Shown here piece after piece: positions 7,361 through 16,065 of a stretch of DNA of 39,965 nucleotides (position 1 is its first letter; the number at the start of each line of letters is the position of its first letter). Source of the DNA: Bacteroidales bacterium UBA6397 (GTDB taxonomy: Bacteria; Bacteroidota; Bacteroidia; Bacteroidales; UBA932); NCBI GenBank assembly GCA_002439875.1, contig DJQB01000025.1:77070-117034 (forward strand), read 5' to 3'. The translations under genes and the position numbers were made by a program. The notes beneath the pieces were generated by a model that made no database searches, was not told the DNA's origin, and was given only the letters and a program-made list of their open reading frames with translations.

Positions 7361-8653
7361 ATGAAGAATTTCGTAGAGGAACTCAAGTGGAGAGGCATGA
7401 TCCAGGACATCATGCCCGGAACAGAGGAAAAGCTCATGGAAGGTCCGCAGGCCGCCTATGTGGGGATCGACCCGACGGCTGACTCCCTGCACATCGGCCA
7501 CCTTGTCAGCATTATGATCCTGAAGCACTTCCAGCAGTGCGGTCACAAGCCTATCGCGCTGATCGGGGGTGCGACCGGAATGATAGGCGACCCGTCGATG
7601 AAGTCCCAGGAGAGGAATCTTCTGGACGAGGATACCCTTCAGCGCAACATTGCCGGCATCAGAAGGCAACTCTCCAAGATTTTGGATTTTGATTCCGAAG
7701 CCCCTAACAAGGCCGAACTCGTGAACAACTACGACTGGATGAAGAACTACTCTTTCCTGAACTTCATCCGTGACGTGGGCAAGCACATCACCGTCAACTA
7801 TATGATGGCCAAAGACTCTGTGAAGAAACGCCTTTCCAGCGAATCCCGAGAGGGAATGTCATTCACCGAGTTCAGCTACCAGCTGCTCCAGGGCTACGAC
7901 TATCTCTGGCTCTACGAAAACAAAGGCTGCCGTCTCCAACTGGGCGGAAGTGATCAGTGGGGCAACATCACCACCGGGACGGAACTCATCCGCAGAATGC
8001 TCGGCAAGACCGACGCGTTCGCCCTCACCTGCCCTCTCATCCGCAAGGCCGACGGAACGAAGTTCGGAAAGACGGAGAAAGGCAACATCTGGCTCGACCC
8101 TGAAAAGACCTCACCTTACGAGTTCTACCAGTTCTGGCTGAACGTCAGCGACGAAGATGCTGAAAGATACATCAAGATATTCACCCTTCTTGACAAGGGA
8201 ATCATCGACGCGGCCATAGAGGAACACCGTCAGGACCCTGGCCGCAGGACGCTCCAACAGCTTCTAGCCAAGGAGCTTACGACCATGATCCACGGGGCTG
8301 GTGAATATGCCAACGCAGTCTCCGCATCAAAAATGCTGTTCGGCAATTCCACTTCTGACGAACTCAGGAAATTGGACGAGAAGACGTTTCTTGCCGTGTT
8401 CAGTGGCGTGCCGACCTTTGACATTCAGAAAGCCGACCTTCCATGCGACATTCTTGATTTCCTTGCGGTCAAAACTCAGGTCTTCCCTTCAAAAGGTGAA
8501 GCCAGAAAAATGGTTCAGGGCAACGGAGTGAGCATCAACAAGGACAAAATTGCGGACATTGAGTACGAAGTCTCCGAGAAAGACATCGTGGACGGGAAGT
8601 ACATTCTCGCCCAGAAAGGCAAGAAGAACTACTTCATAATCAACGTGTTGTAA
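7361..8653 (+). CDS. tyrS: Tyrosyl-tRNA synthetase
   Basis: The product charges tRNA-Tyr with tyrosine. I chose the ATG at 7361 (430 residues) over an in-frame TTG at 7337 because the family begins with a MKNFVEELKWRG-like helix. The class I signature HIGH is at residues 44-47 (DSLHIGHLVS). The KMSKS-type loop reads KFGKT in DGTKFGKTEKGN, as is usual for TyrS of this type. The tyrosine-binding GGSDQWGN motif is present. An S4 RNA-binding domain forms the C-terminal 70 or so residues. The rbfA gene starts 2 bp after the stop, so the two are translationally linked. Confidence 0.97.
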   Translation: MKNFVEELKWRGMIQDIMPGTEEKLMEGPQAAYVGIDPTADSLHIGHLVSIMILKHFQQCGHKPIALIGGATGMIGDPSMKSQERNLLDEDTLQRNIAGIRRQLSKILDFDSEAPNKAELVNNYDWMKNYSFLNFIRDVGKHITVNYMMAKDSVKKRLSSESREGMSFTEFSYQLLQGYDYLWLYENKGCRLQLGGSDQWGNITTGTELIRRMLGKTDAFALTCPLIRKADGTKFGKTEKGNIWLDPEKTSPYEFYQFWLNVSDEDAERYIKIFTLLDKGIIDAAIEEHRQDPGRRTLQQLLAKELTTMIHGAGEYANAVSASKMLFGNSTSDELRKLDEKTFLAVFSGVPTFDIQKADLPCDILDFLAVKTQVFPSKGEARKMVQGNGVSINKDKIADIEYEVSEKDIVDGKYILAQKGKKNYFIINVL

Positions 8654-8655
8654 TT

Positions 8656-9003
8656 ATGGAAAAACAAGCCGGCACAAGACAATTGAAAGTCGCCCGCGAG
8701 ATTCAGAAGGATCTGGCGGAAATCATACGCGGCAAGGGGATGGCTCTGTTCGGCGGAGCCATGGTTACTGTCAGTGAGGTAAGGGTAAGCCCTGACCTGT
8801 CGCTGGCCAAGACCTACGTGAGCATATTCCCGTCATCCAAAGCCGAGGATGTCATGAAGTTCTTGAATGATAATGTGAAGGTACTGCGTGGAGAACTCGG
8901 CCGGCAAGTGGCCAAGCAGCTGCGTATCGTGCCTGAGATTGTGTTCTACCTTGATTCATCACTGGACTATGCCGAACATATAGACGAGCTTCTGAAGAAA
9001 TAG
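8656..9003 (+). CDS. rbfA: Ribosome-binding factor A
   Basis: This 115-residue protein has the single KH-like fold of RbfA, a factor for late 30S assembly and 16S rRNA 5'-end maturation. Recognisable features are the N-terminal helix RQLKVAREIQKDLAEII, the VSEVRVSPDLSLAKTYVSIF strand region and the C-terminal LRIVPEIVFYLDSSLDYAEHID segment, which is the most conserved part of the family. It starts 2 bp after tyrS and is 32 bp ahead of a membrane regulator gene on the same strand. Confidence 0.93.
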   Translation: MEKQAGTRQLKVAREIQKDLAEIIRGKGMALFGGAMVTVSEVRVSPDLSLAKTYVSIFPSSKAEDVMKFLNDNVKVLRGELGRQVAKQLRIVPEIVFYLDSSLDYAEHIDELLKK

Positions 9004-9035
9004 ACAGAGGGAACTTTACTGATAGGAGGGATTGC

Positions 9036-10208
9036 ATGATCTGGAACATTACCCCGGAAGGCCTCTACTCGGCAGGCTGCCTGATTTTCATCATGACAGG
9101 GATATTTTGTGCGTACGTGAGATGGCATCACATGTGCAGGCCGTTCTGCGATGATGCCGGCTATTTCTATCCGGCCAGAAAGCAGGTTACATTATTCTAC
9201 GTTTCCATCATGTTGCTCTTTCCTTACGTGTTCGCTCCGATGGATTCCGCCGTGTGGACCTACACAAGGACATTCGGAGTGCTGTGTTACCCGGTGTGCT
9301 TCGCCATTTCAATCAGGAAGTATTTTCAGCTTCACTACCATAAAAATAGCGACACTCTATGGAGGATGTACACCTGCGCCCCGCCAGCGATTGTCCTGAC
9401 AATGCTGTCCTCGCTTCTCTTCGGCTTCCATGACTGGATGGTGAAACACAACGAGGTCTTGATGTACACTATAGGAGCCGTCAGCATGCTGTTCACGGCG
9501 GTCACTGTGCGGGTACTGATAAACCTCAAAAAAGAGATGGACAAGTTCAACACTGACAATTACTCCAACGACGAGGATTTTCCCTACAGGTTCGCGGCAA
9601 AACTCCTTTACACGCCGTTGCTGCTGATCGCTTCCATGTGGGTCATCTTTATCACAGGAAGCAGATGGGCCAAGTTTCTCATAGACATTCTTTCATCATT
9701 CTGGATGATCTACTTCCTCTGCATCATACTTCATCCACAGAGGGTTCTGCGTCCTGCGGAAATAGACCGGGAGACGGGCATGCTGAAGGATAGGAAGGAA
9801 CATTCCATTGAAGAACTCAACAAGCGTGACGCAAAAGAGGATGAGGGGGCGGAATGCCCGGCGGATGATGACGGGACGCCGACAGACGAGATCAAGTCTG
9901 AGGTTCTGGCTGTCATTCTGCGAAGGTTCAGGGAACCGCACCTTCTCAAGACCGAAGTCCTTCTGGATCTTGGCAACGGAAAGATGAACAGGGCAAGCAA
10001 GTTCATCTCTTCGATCGGTTACTACAATCTTGTCAACATGTTCAGGCTTGAATATGCCAGGCTTTACAAGGAGGCTCATCCGAACGCCAAGCAGGAGGAG
10101 ATTGCCATGGAGTCTGGTTTCGTCTCGCGCACAGCTTACTACAAAGCCAAAAAGAACGTCGGGGAAATTGACCGGACTATCACGCAAGGTGTCAGGCTTG
10201 ACAAGTGA
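9036..10208 (+). CDS. Membrane-anchored AraC-type HTH transcription regulator
   Basis: This 390-residue protein has an N-terminal membrane half and a cytosolic DNA-binding half. About six hydrophobic segments span residues 10-235. An acidic linker (about 245-285) follows. The C-terminal 100 residues resemble an AraC-type double helix-turn-helix domain, with the first helix pair around KMNRASKFISSIGYYNLVNMFRLE (quoted in part) and the second around QEEIAMESGFVSRTAYYKAKK. The ATG at 9036 is preceded by GGAGGG at 9025-9030. This fits the membrane-tethered AraC regulators common in Bacteroidota, which presumably respond to an envelope signal; targets are unknown. It follows rbfA by 32 bp and ends 2 bp from the converging alr gene. 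Confidence 0.75.
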   Translation: MIWNITPEGLYSAGCLIFIMTGIFCAYVRWHHMCRPFCDDAGYFYPARKQVTLFYVSIMLLFPYVFAPMDSAVWTYTRTFGVLCYPVCFAISIRKYFQLHYHKNSDTLWRMYTCAPPAIVLTMLSSLLFGFHDWMVKHNEVLMYTIGAVSMLFTAVTVRVLINLKKEMDKFNTDNYSNDEDFPYRFAAKLLYTPLLLIASMWVIFITGSRWAKFLIDILSSFWMIYFLCIILHPQRVLRPAEIDRETGMLKDRKEHSIEELNKRDAKEDEGAECPADDDGTPTDEIKSEVLAVILRRFREPHLLKTEVLLDLGNGKMNRASKFISSIGYYNLVNMFRLEYARLYKEAHPNAKQEEIAMESGFVSRTAYYKAKKNVGEIDRTITQGVRLDK

Positions 10209-10210
10209 CC

Positions 10211-11326
10211 CTACCTGCGGACAATGACGCGTTCGATGCGGCGCGGGACCGAGGTCATGATCTCGTACGGGATCGTGCCCAAAATTTTTGCGAGCTCACT
10301 GACAGTCGGGTCCTCCCCGAAAATAGTCACCGTGTCCCCTGCCTGCGCCGGAACCCCGGTCACATCCAGCATGCACATGTCCATGCAGATGTTCCCGATT
10401 GTGGGAACACGATGGCCGTTCAGCGAAAAACTGGCGTGGCCGCAGCCAAGCCTCCGGTCGATTCCATCAGCGTACCCGACAGGAATCGTGGCGATACGTG
10501 TACCTTCCGGAGCGATCATTCCATGCTGTCCATAGCCGATGGCACCGTCACCAGACTTAAGTTCTTTGATCTGAAGAATCTTCACCTTAAGCGAGGCGAC
10601 AGGTTTCAGATGAACATCCGGCAAGGAACTGATTCCGTATATTCCTATACCCAGCCGGACCATGTCATGCTGGTAGCCGGTAAAGCGCTCGATGCCGGCC
10701 GAATTGAGCACATGCCACATCGGATGATACCCCAGAGCCTCATCAAGCCTCGCCGCATTGGCCTCGAACATTGAGATCTGCCCAAGCGTGAACTTATCCA
10801 TCGACGGATCTTCGGCCACAGCGAGATGTGAATACACCGACTTGACCCTCACCTCGGGGCATGCCCTGAGATATTCCATCAACTCCCCAAGTTCGCTTGT
10901 CATGAAGCCAAGGCGGTGCATGCCTGTGTCAAGTTTGATGTGGACCGGGAAGTCTTCCATCCCCCTGCCTTGCAGAGTGGAGACAAGTTTTTTGAGAGTA
11001 TAAAGATTCGGTATCCCAGGCTCAAGATGATTGTCGATGATCTCGTCAAAATAGTCAGTGCCTGCGGTCAGGACCAAGATCGGAAGGCTGATACCGGACT
11101 GCCGCAGTTCCATTCCTTCGACCGGCAGGGCTACTGCCAGATAGTCAGCTCCGGCATTCTGCATCATCAGCGCGAATTCCACAGCCCCATGGCCATACGC
11201 GTTGGCCTTGACCAAAACCAACAGCTTGGTTGTCCGCTGAAGTTTTGAACGAAAGTACCGGTAGTTGCCGAGACAGTTCTGGAGATTGAGTTCCAGACGA
11301 GAGAAATCCGTAGTTCCGTTTGACAT
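10211..11326 (-). CDS. alr: Alanine racemase
   Basis: The product makes D-alanine for peptidoglycan using pyridoxal phosphate. At 371 residues it has the standalone length, not the MurF-Alr fusion seen in some Bacteroidota. The PLP lysine is Lys40 in VKANAYGHG and the catalytic tyrosine is Tyr265 in AIGYGQHG. The substrate-site Met and the NICMDMCMLDV segment follow, and the C-terminus holds IPYEIMTSVPRR. It is transcribed toward the regulator gene, with only 2 bp between the two stop codons. Confidence 0.96.
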   Translation of the reverse strand: MSNGTTDFSRLELNLQNCLGNYRYFRSKLQRTTKLLVLVKANAYGHGAVEFALMMQNAGADYLAVALPVEGMELRQSGISLPILVLTAGTDYFDEIIDNHLEPGIPNLYTLKKLVSTLQGRGMEDFPVHIKLDTGMHRLGFMTSELGELMEYLRACPEVRVKSVYSHLAVAEDPSMDKFTLGQISMFEANAARLDEALGYHPMWHVLNSAGIERFTGYQHDMVRLGIGIYGISSLPDVHLKPVASLKVKILQIKELKSGDGAIGYGQHGMIAPEGTRIATIPVGYADGIDRRLGCGHASFSLNGHRVPTIGNICMDMCMLDVTGVPAQAGDTVTIFGEDPTVSELAKILGTIPYEIMTSVPRRIERVIVRR

Positions 11327-11347
11327 GTCATGAACCTAAATATATGA

Positions 11348-11355
11348 CAAAATTA
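11348..11355 (-). promoter_or_regulatory. -7 element of alr
   Basis: The minus strand reads TAATTTTG, matching TAnnTTTG, 21 bp before the alr start. The nearest TTTG runs are 12 and 24 bp upstream rather than 19, so the -33 element is uncertain. Confidence 0.45.
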
Positions 11356-11513
11356 CTGTTTTTCCGTCAAAATCACATCCAAAATAATTATATTTGAATT
11401 CTGGTCTATTAATTGATGATAGACACCGCCGGTGGGCAATCACCGCATTGACAAAGATTTTCCGCACGAAATTGCCGGCTTGCGAAGTTTAACCGATAAA
11501 GTAAGAAAACATT

Positions 11514-12203
11514 ATGAGTACAGGTTCAATCTGGATAATAATGATTGCAGTGATGATCCTGAGCCAAATCGTCCAAAGCATGCTTCAAAGCAGGTTCACG
11601 AAATATTCCCGGGTTCCGACCACAAACGGGATGACCGGAGCGGAAGTAGCCCGTAAGATGCTTTCCGACAATGGAATCACCGATGTCGAAGTCACCTGCA
11701 TCCCAGGCCGTCTGACTGACCACTACAATCCGCAGACAAAGACCGTGAACCTTAGCGAGGAGGTTTACAACCAAAGCAGTGTCGCCGCTGCCGCCGTTGC
11801 CGCGCATGAGTGCGGGCATGTGGTCCAGCACGCTAAAGGTTACCTGCCGCTTAGACTGCGCACCGCCCTCGTGCCGGTTGTCAGTTTCTCCAGCAGGATC
11901 GTGCAGTGGGTTCTGCTCGCCGGAGTTATTCTGGTCTCCATGTTCCACAGCTATCCTGTGCTGATCTTCGGCGTCATCCTCTTCGCCATGACCACCCTGT
12001 TCAGCTTTGTGACCCTCCCGGTAGAGATCAACGCAAGCCATAGGGCCGTCAACTGGCTGGAGAGCGCCGGCATCACCAACTACGAGACCAGACCGATGGC
12101 CATCGACGCCCTCAAATGGGCCGCCTACACCTACGTCATCGCAGCTGTCGGCTCTCTCGCCACTCTGCTTTACTATCTCTCGTTCCTGAACGACAGACGA
12201 TAA
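11514..12203 (+). CDS. YugP-like neutral zinc metallopeptidase, membrane protein
   Basis: This 229-residue protein belongs to the zinc-dependent membrane peptidase family of Bacillus YugP (Pfam Zn_peptidase_2). The zinc motif is HECGH at residues 98-102, within AAHECGHVVQH. The N-terminus is a membrane segment (about 5-24), two adjacent segments follow the active site (about 118-170), and a last one is near the C-terminus (about 200-222). The family is widespread but its substrates are not known to me. The gene stands alone between alr (divergent) and the convergent end of the large minus-strand run. Confidence 0.88.
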   Translation: MSTGSIWIIMIAVMILSQIVQSMLQSRFTKYSRVPTTNGMTGAEVARKMLSDNGITDVEVTCIPGRLTDHYNPQTKTVNLSEEVYNQSSVAAAAVAAHECGHVVQHAKGYLPLRLRTALVPVVSFSSRIVQWVLLAGVILVSMFHSYPVLIFGVILFAMTTLFSFVTLPVEINASHRAVNWLESAGITNYETRPMAIDALKWAAYTYVIAAVGSLATLLYYLSFLNDRR

Positions 12204-12228
12204 AAGAGATTCTTAATGAACATGACCG

Positions 12229-12765
12229 CTAACTGAAGTCATCATCAAGGTTGGAATCAAAGTTACCCAGATTAGAGATGTCCGGGTCCAGATCATCGGA
12301 ACCATCAGATCCTGAGGATGTTCCCGAACTTCTTCGAGTGGTGGTCAAAAGAAGAAGATACAGCAGGTTAAGCGCCACCGTGACAACGATGGACCATATC
12401 ATAGCCTTGCGGAATTTGTGGTGCAGGTAAGCCTGGAGAGATTCAATTTGTGGGATGGCATTGCCGTCCGCTTCTGAAAGCCAGGTTGTGATCTCGTTGT
12501 CGGGAATATAATCTCTCACAAGATCCAAAGTTTTGGAACCGAGCGAAGACGCCACATCGGTCGAACGATCAATCTGTCTTGTGGCTTTGCCCAGACCGAT
12601 TGCACCTGCAATGAAGACGGATGTCACGGCCACGCAAAGAACCGCACCCGCCCAATGAATCAGATCAAATCTTCTGACAGATTTGGAAGAGGCAATAAAT
12701 AAAACGGTTACTATTCCTGTTATTGCCAGCGCCAATAAAAAAGCCGACATCATAACTATCACCAT
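12229..12765 (-). CDS. Three-TM protein with acidic C-terminal tail, unknown function
   Basis: I do not recognise this 178-residue protein. Three hydrophobic segments are visible at about residues 5-25, 36-58 and 119-140. A 60-residue loop between the second and third contains a helical QIESLQAYLHHKFRK stretch. The C-terminal 35 residues are Ser/Gly/Asp-rich and acidic, ending in SNLDDDFS. It is the last gene of the minus-strand run, 48 bp after the shorter tubulin-like gene. Its position takes the place of the 139-residue tail that the longer tubulin-like paralogue carries, although I see no sequence relation. Its stop lies 25 bp from the converging YugP-like gene. Confidence 0.7.
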   Translation of the reverse strand: MVIVMMSAFLLALAITGIVTVLFIASSKSVRRFDLIHWAGAVLCVAVTSVFIAGAIGLGKATRQIDRSTDVASSLGSKTLDLVRDYIPDNEITTWLSEADGNAIPQIESLQAYLHHKFRKAMIWSIVVTVALNLLYLLLLTTTRRSSGTSSGSDGSDDLDPDISNLGNFDSNLDDDFS

Positions 12766-12813
12766 GGTTGATTTTCTTTAATATAACAATAAGTCCTATA
12801 AACTCCAATCACC

Positions 12814-15534
12814 TTACTCTTCCTGAGCCACAAACAAGTCAGGGAGACCTTCTCCTCCCACACCCTCGCCAAAGAGGATAATCTTGTTCCTGAGGGCTTC
12901 GGACTCGCACATAGTCGGGGTGACGGTGGTGAGAAGATCGTACTTCTCCTTGTAGTAAGCGAGGTTCTGGAGGCAGCGGAGCGGAAAGTAGTCAGCGACG
13001 TTCAACACGCGGATCTCGTCGTTCCTTTCACCAGACATGTCAACCTCTACCCTGACACTGGCGTCCTCCGCTTTCTCAAATGCCGTTTTCAGTTCCTTTG
13101 CGAACACCCGTACATTCTCATCACATTCCACCTTTGGTATGCTCACAAACATATAGCGGCGCATCACAGTTATACCCACTTCGGTGACAGGATTGTTAGG
13201 TACATTCCTGCCAACCTCATCAGGATTGAATCCCGCAAGCACACCGCTTCCGGAAATAATCTTACCCGCTAACCGCTGAATGTCTTCAGCCGAAGAATAA
13301 TTCTCACTAAGTTGCTCAAGAATATTGCGGTTTATAAGTTTCTCTCTGTCCTCAATCAGAGTGTTGTCGTGAATGGAGATGACCTCTTCACGAACCGTTG
13401 TCTCTACCATATTGTTGATGACATCCTGATCGATCGCGGCATTCGCACGTGCAAATGTTTTTTCAGTCCCTATGTGAATCATGAAATACGGACGCACAGC
13501 GGCATAGACAGCATTCTGATTCTTCTTGTCAAGAATGATTTCATTTGTAGTGAAGATTCTAACCTTGCGCGGGTCATAGCAGCGAACCACCAAGCGATCC
13601 ATATTGTCAGTTTCCTCGTCATCCCTGCAAAGCCGGTCCAACCTTCTGTCACAGCTGTCAATTGCGTTTCTTAACATATAAATAATATCTTCCAGATGAC
13701 AGCGCAGGGCATTTTCTTTACCTAGAAGCACTTTGAGAAGGTCAACGGCGAACCCGCACGCTTCCGCTTCTGTGCGTCTCAAACAGATTTCCCGCATGAT
13801 CTCCGCATAGCCGGCCAGCTTCCGCCGGCCTTTGAGCCAACGTGTTATAAATCCCGCATCATTGTATTCCTTGGCTTTAGCCTGACGATCCAGCTCAAGT
13901 CCGTCCAAAAGCCGGCGGAGTTCGGCAGCCCTTTCTTCAAACCGTTTGATTTTATACTGTGTTTCGGAGAAGATCGCATCCATGAGTCCCAACAGGTTGT
14001 ACAGCGATGTGCCGTTCACCCATTTGTCGAAAAGGTCAGCCTCTATCCTCTGCACGATTTCTTCGGCGTGTTTCTCTCTGGCTTCTTTCTTTCCCGAGAA
14101 GAAATCCGACACCCCGATACCTCTGAAGCCTGTCTGGAGGTCCTTAGCGCACAACTCGTTAAGTTTGTCGATCGGTTGGGAGGTGTTTTCTGCTTCCTCA
14201 AGCCATTTCGGCGCCACCTTGACCCAGTATGCCTGAAATGTACCCCATTTTCCCTCGTCGGATGGCAGGACAGGCACGTCCAGCATCAGATGCTTGTCGG
14301 AGAATCCCCAGCTCTCAAGCGGGTTGCCAAGTTTCTTGTCCTGACCTTTGATATAGTCAGCCCAATCAACATTGGCCGGGGCATTAAGGAAGCCGACAGC
14401 ATCATTCCAGTTATTGTACAGCAATCGCAAGAGTATTTGACGGCCCGCCGAATATGCCATGAAATCCTTGATTTCATCCTCCGGATAGATCACTCTCTTG
14501 ATGCCGAAAGATCCCACAGTCTTGGTTCTGTACGGGACGGGCGCTCCGCTCTCGGCATTCTCATACATTTCGACGAGTCCCGGGACATCTTCGTATTCAT
14601 AGGACATGCGCCTGTTAAAATAGCAGTCGCCACATTCCCAAAAGATCTTGGTATACGCAAAGTCAGCCACAGCCTGAGGCAGTTCTTTATGCGAATCAAA
14701 AATCACCCCGTTCTCGTTCTCATTGGAGTAGATCATCAGGCCATCCGCAATGCGTCTGACACCGTCAAACTCTAATCTGCCCGAAGGTGACATTCCGGTA
14801 ACGTCATAAGGTTTCCACGCTTTGCAGAGCAACGCATTGAGTTCTTTGAGTGCGGCATAGCCGTTAGCGTGATACTTCCCTGCATCGTAGCCATCCGGAA
14901 GGTATGTTTCCGGAATCATAACGTATGCGACAATGCTGGTTCCTGTTGCCTTATCACCGTTGCTTTGATATTCCTCCTTGAAACTTGGAAACATTCGTGT
15001 CTGGGCCACTACGTCTACTATCGAGCCGGAGCCTGTGCCTCCGGCAAGGCCGCCAAAAATGTAGATGCAAGTACTACTGGCCTTGCTTATCTTGCTGACT
15101 TTCATATAAGCATTTCCTAGAGAAGCCAGATACATGGACACATTCGCACCGAACAGAATCCTTCCCGCGCGGCGCATCTGGCCGGCGGCGACACCGAGTG
15201 TGCCAATGCTCTTCCGCATGACCTCCGGATCTCCGACCACGCCTTTAAGGCCAGGGTAACTTGATGGAGACGCGAAAATCTCATCAAGTGAAATGCCTTT
15301 GATGAATAGGAACTCATTTTCATTGAACTGCGCATTCTCGCCACGTACATACCAGCTCTTGTCACCGGGATGCATCATCTCATCCGTGGTGTCAACGTAA
15401 AGGAATCCGATAGGAAGTTTTGCTCTTTCCTCGGGAGTAAACTCCTGGAAAAGCCTCTTTTTGAAGGCCTTCAGCACTTTTCCTCCCGTACCGCCAAGAC
15501 CTACCAGAATGTGGTTTTGCTGTGGAACATCCAT
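12814..15534 (-). CDS. Tubulin-like GTPase, short paralogue (906 aa)
   Basis: This protein belongs to the tubulin/FtsZ superfamily, probably Pfam Tubulin_2 (bacterial 'tubulin-like'). The nucleotide-binding half is recognisable: GLGGTGGK at residues 12-19, LYVDTTDE around 45-52, GQMRRAGR around 118-125 and the tubulin signature GGLAGGTGSGS at 161-171, preceded by a hydrophobic strand. The remaining 700 residues are largely helical with several charged coiled-coil-like stretches (about 500-640). No signal peptide or TM segment is seen, so it is cytosolic. It is about 60-95 percent similar, depending on region, to the 1045-residue paralogue encoded at 21705-24842, but it stops at GLPDLFVAQEE and lacks that protein's last 139 residues. 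It lies 67 bp behind a small exported protein gene. Filament formation is an inference from the fold. Confidence 0.8.
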   Translation of the reverse strand: MDVPQQNHILVGLGGTGGKVLKAFKKRLFQEFTPEERAKLPIGFLYVDTTDEMMHPGDKSWYVRGENAQFNENEFLFIKGISLDEIFASPSSYPGLKGVVGDPEVMRKSIGTLGVAAGQMRRAGRILFGANVSMYLASLGNAYMKVSKISKASSTCIYIFGGLAGGTGSGSIVDVVAQTRMFPSFKEEYQSNGDKATGTSIVAYVMIPETYLPDGYDAGKYHANGYAALKELNALLCKAWKPYDVTGMSPSGRLEFDGVRRIADGLMIYSNENENGVIFDSHKELPQAVADFAYTKIFWECGDCYFNRRMSYEYEDVPGLVEMYENAESGAPVPYRTKTVGSFGIKRVIYPEDEIKDFMAYSAGRQILLRLLYNNWNDAVGFLNAPANVDWADYIKGQDKKLGNPLESWGFSDKHLMLDVPVLPSDEGKWGTFQAYWVKVAPKWLEEAENTSQPIDKLNELCAKDLQTGFRGIGVSDFFSGKKEAREKHAEEIVQRIEADLFDKWVNGTSLYNLLGLMDAIFSETQYKIKRFEERAAELRRLLDGLELDRQAKAKEYNDAGFITRWLKGRRKLAGYAEIMREICLRRTEAEACGFAVDLLKVLLGKENALRCHLEDIIYMLRNAIDSCDRRLDRLCRDDEETDNMDRLVVRCYDPRKVRIFTTNEIILDKKNQNAVYAAVRPYFMIHIGTEKTFARANAAIDQDVINNMVETTVREEVISIHDNTLIEDREKLINRNILEQLSENYSSAEDIQRLAGKIISGSGVLAGFNPDEVGRNVPNNPVTEVGITVMRRYMFVSIPKVECDENVRVFAKELKTAFEKAEDASVRVEVDMSGERNDEIRVLNVADYFPLRCLQNLAYYKEKYDLLTTVTPTMCESEALRNKIILFGEGVGGEGLPDLFVAQEE

Positions 15535-15601
15535 AATGATCAGGGTTTGTTAAGGTTGAATTTGGCTCTTTGCCAGTTGTACGAAGAATAGGGACGTTGC
15601 C

Positions 15602-16054
15602 CTATTCTTCTATGGCCTTTTCTCTCAGTTTGTTTTGGACCAAATCACGTGAAAGTGCCTTGTATTTTACAGAGATAATGTAGGTGCAGGAGAACATGCC
15701 GGATTCATTCTTCGAGGGATTTCCCGCCTTCTGCACTCCGGACACGAATCTGTTCATAGGAGCGTTCTTTCCTTCAAAGAACTTCTCAAGGTAGAATTTG
15801 TTCCTGGCGGTTATTGTCTCAACAATTTTCTCGTCATTGTTGAAACCCTCAACTCCTTTCTCGAACAGACAGTGGAACACAGTTTCTTTCGCCGAAAGAC
15901 AAACATCATTCTTTTTTGAGGCTATGCCTTCCACCTGGAATGTGGCGACACCGTTATCGATTTCCATCAGTTCCACACTCCCAGTGTGCTGTGTCTGAGC
16001 GAGAACGGTAGCCGCGACAAGAATAGTCGCGGCCAACAGAAAAAGTCTTTTCAT
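15602..16054 (-). CDS. Small exported protein, unknown function
   Basis: This 150-residue protein has a clear signal peptide with a likely SPI site at TVLAQ, giving a mature protein that starts with or near Gln. The mature part contains two short beta-rich stretches (SVELMEIDNGVATFQVEGIA; SCTYIISVKYKALSRD) around a helical section with two Cys residues (about 52 and 61). The layout, in which an N-terminal strand is followed by helices and a KY-containing C-terminal strand, is reminiscent of FlgT N-domain or LPP20-type small envelope proteins, but I cannot establish homology by eye. It follows the CsgG-like gene by 11 bp, so both probably act together. Confidence 0.7.
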   Translation of the reverse strand: MKRLFLLAATILVAATVLAQTQHTGSVELMEIDNGVATFQVEGIASKKNDVCLSAKETVFHCLFEKGVEGFNNDEKIVETITARNKFYLEKFFEGKNAPMNRFVSGVQKAGNPSKNESGMFSCTYIISVKYKALSRDLVQNKLREKAIEE

Positions 16055-16065
16055 TATAGAGTATC

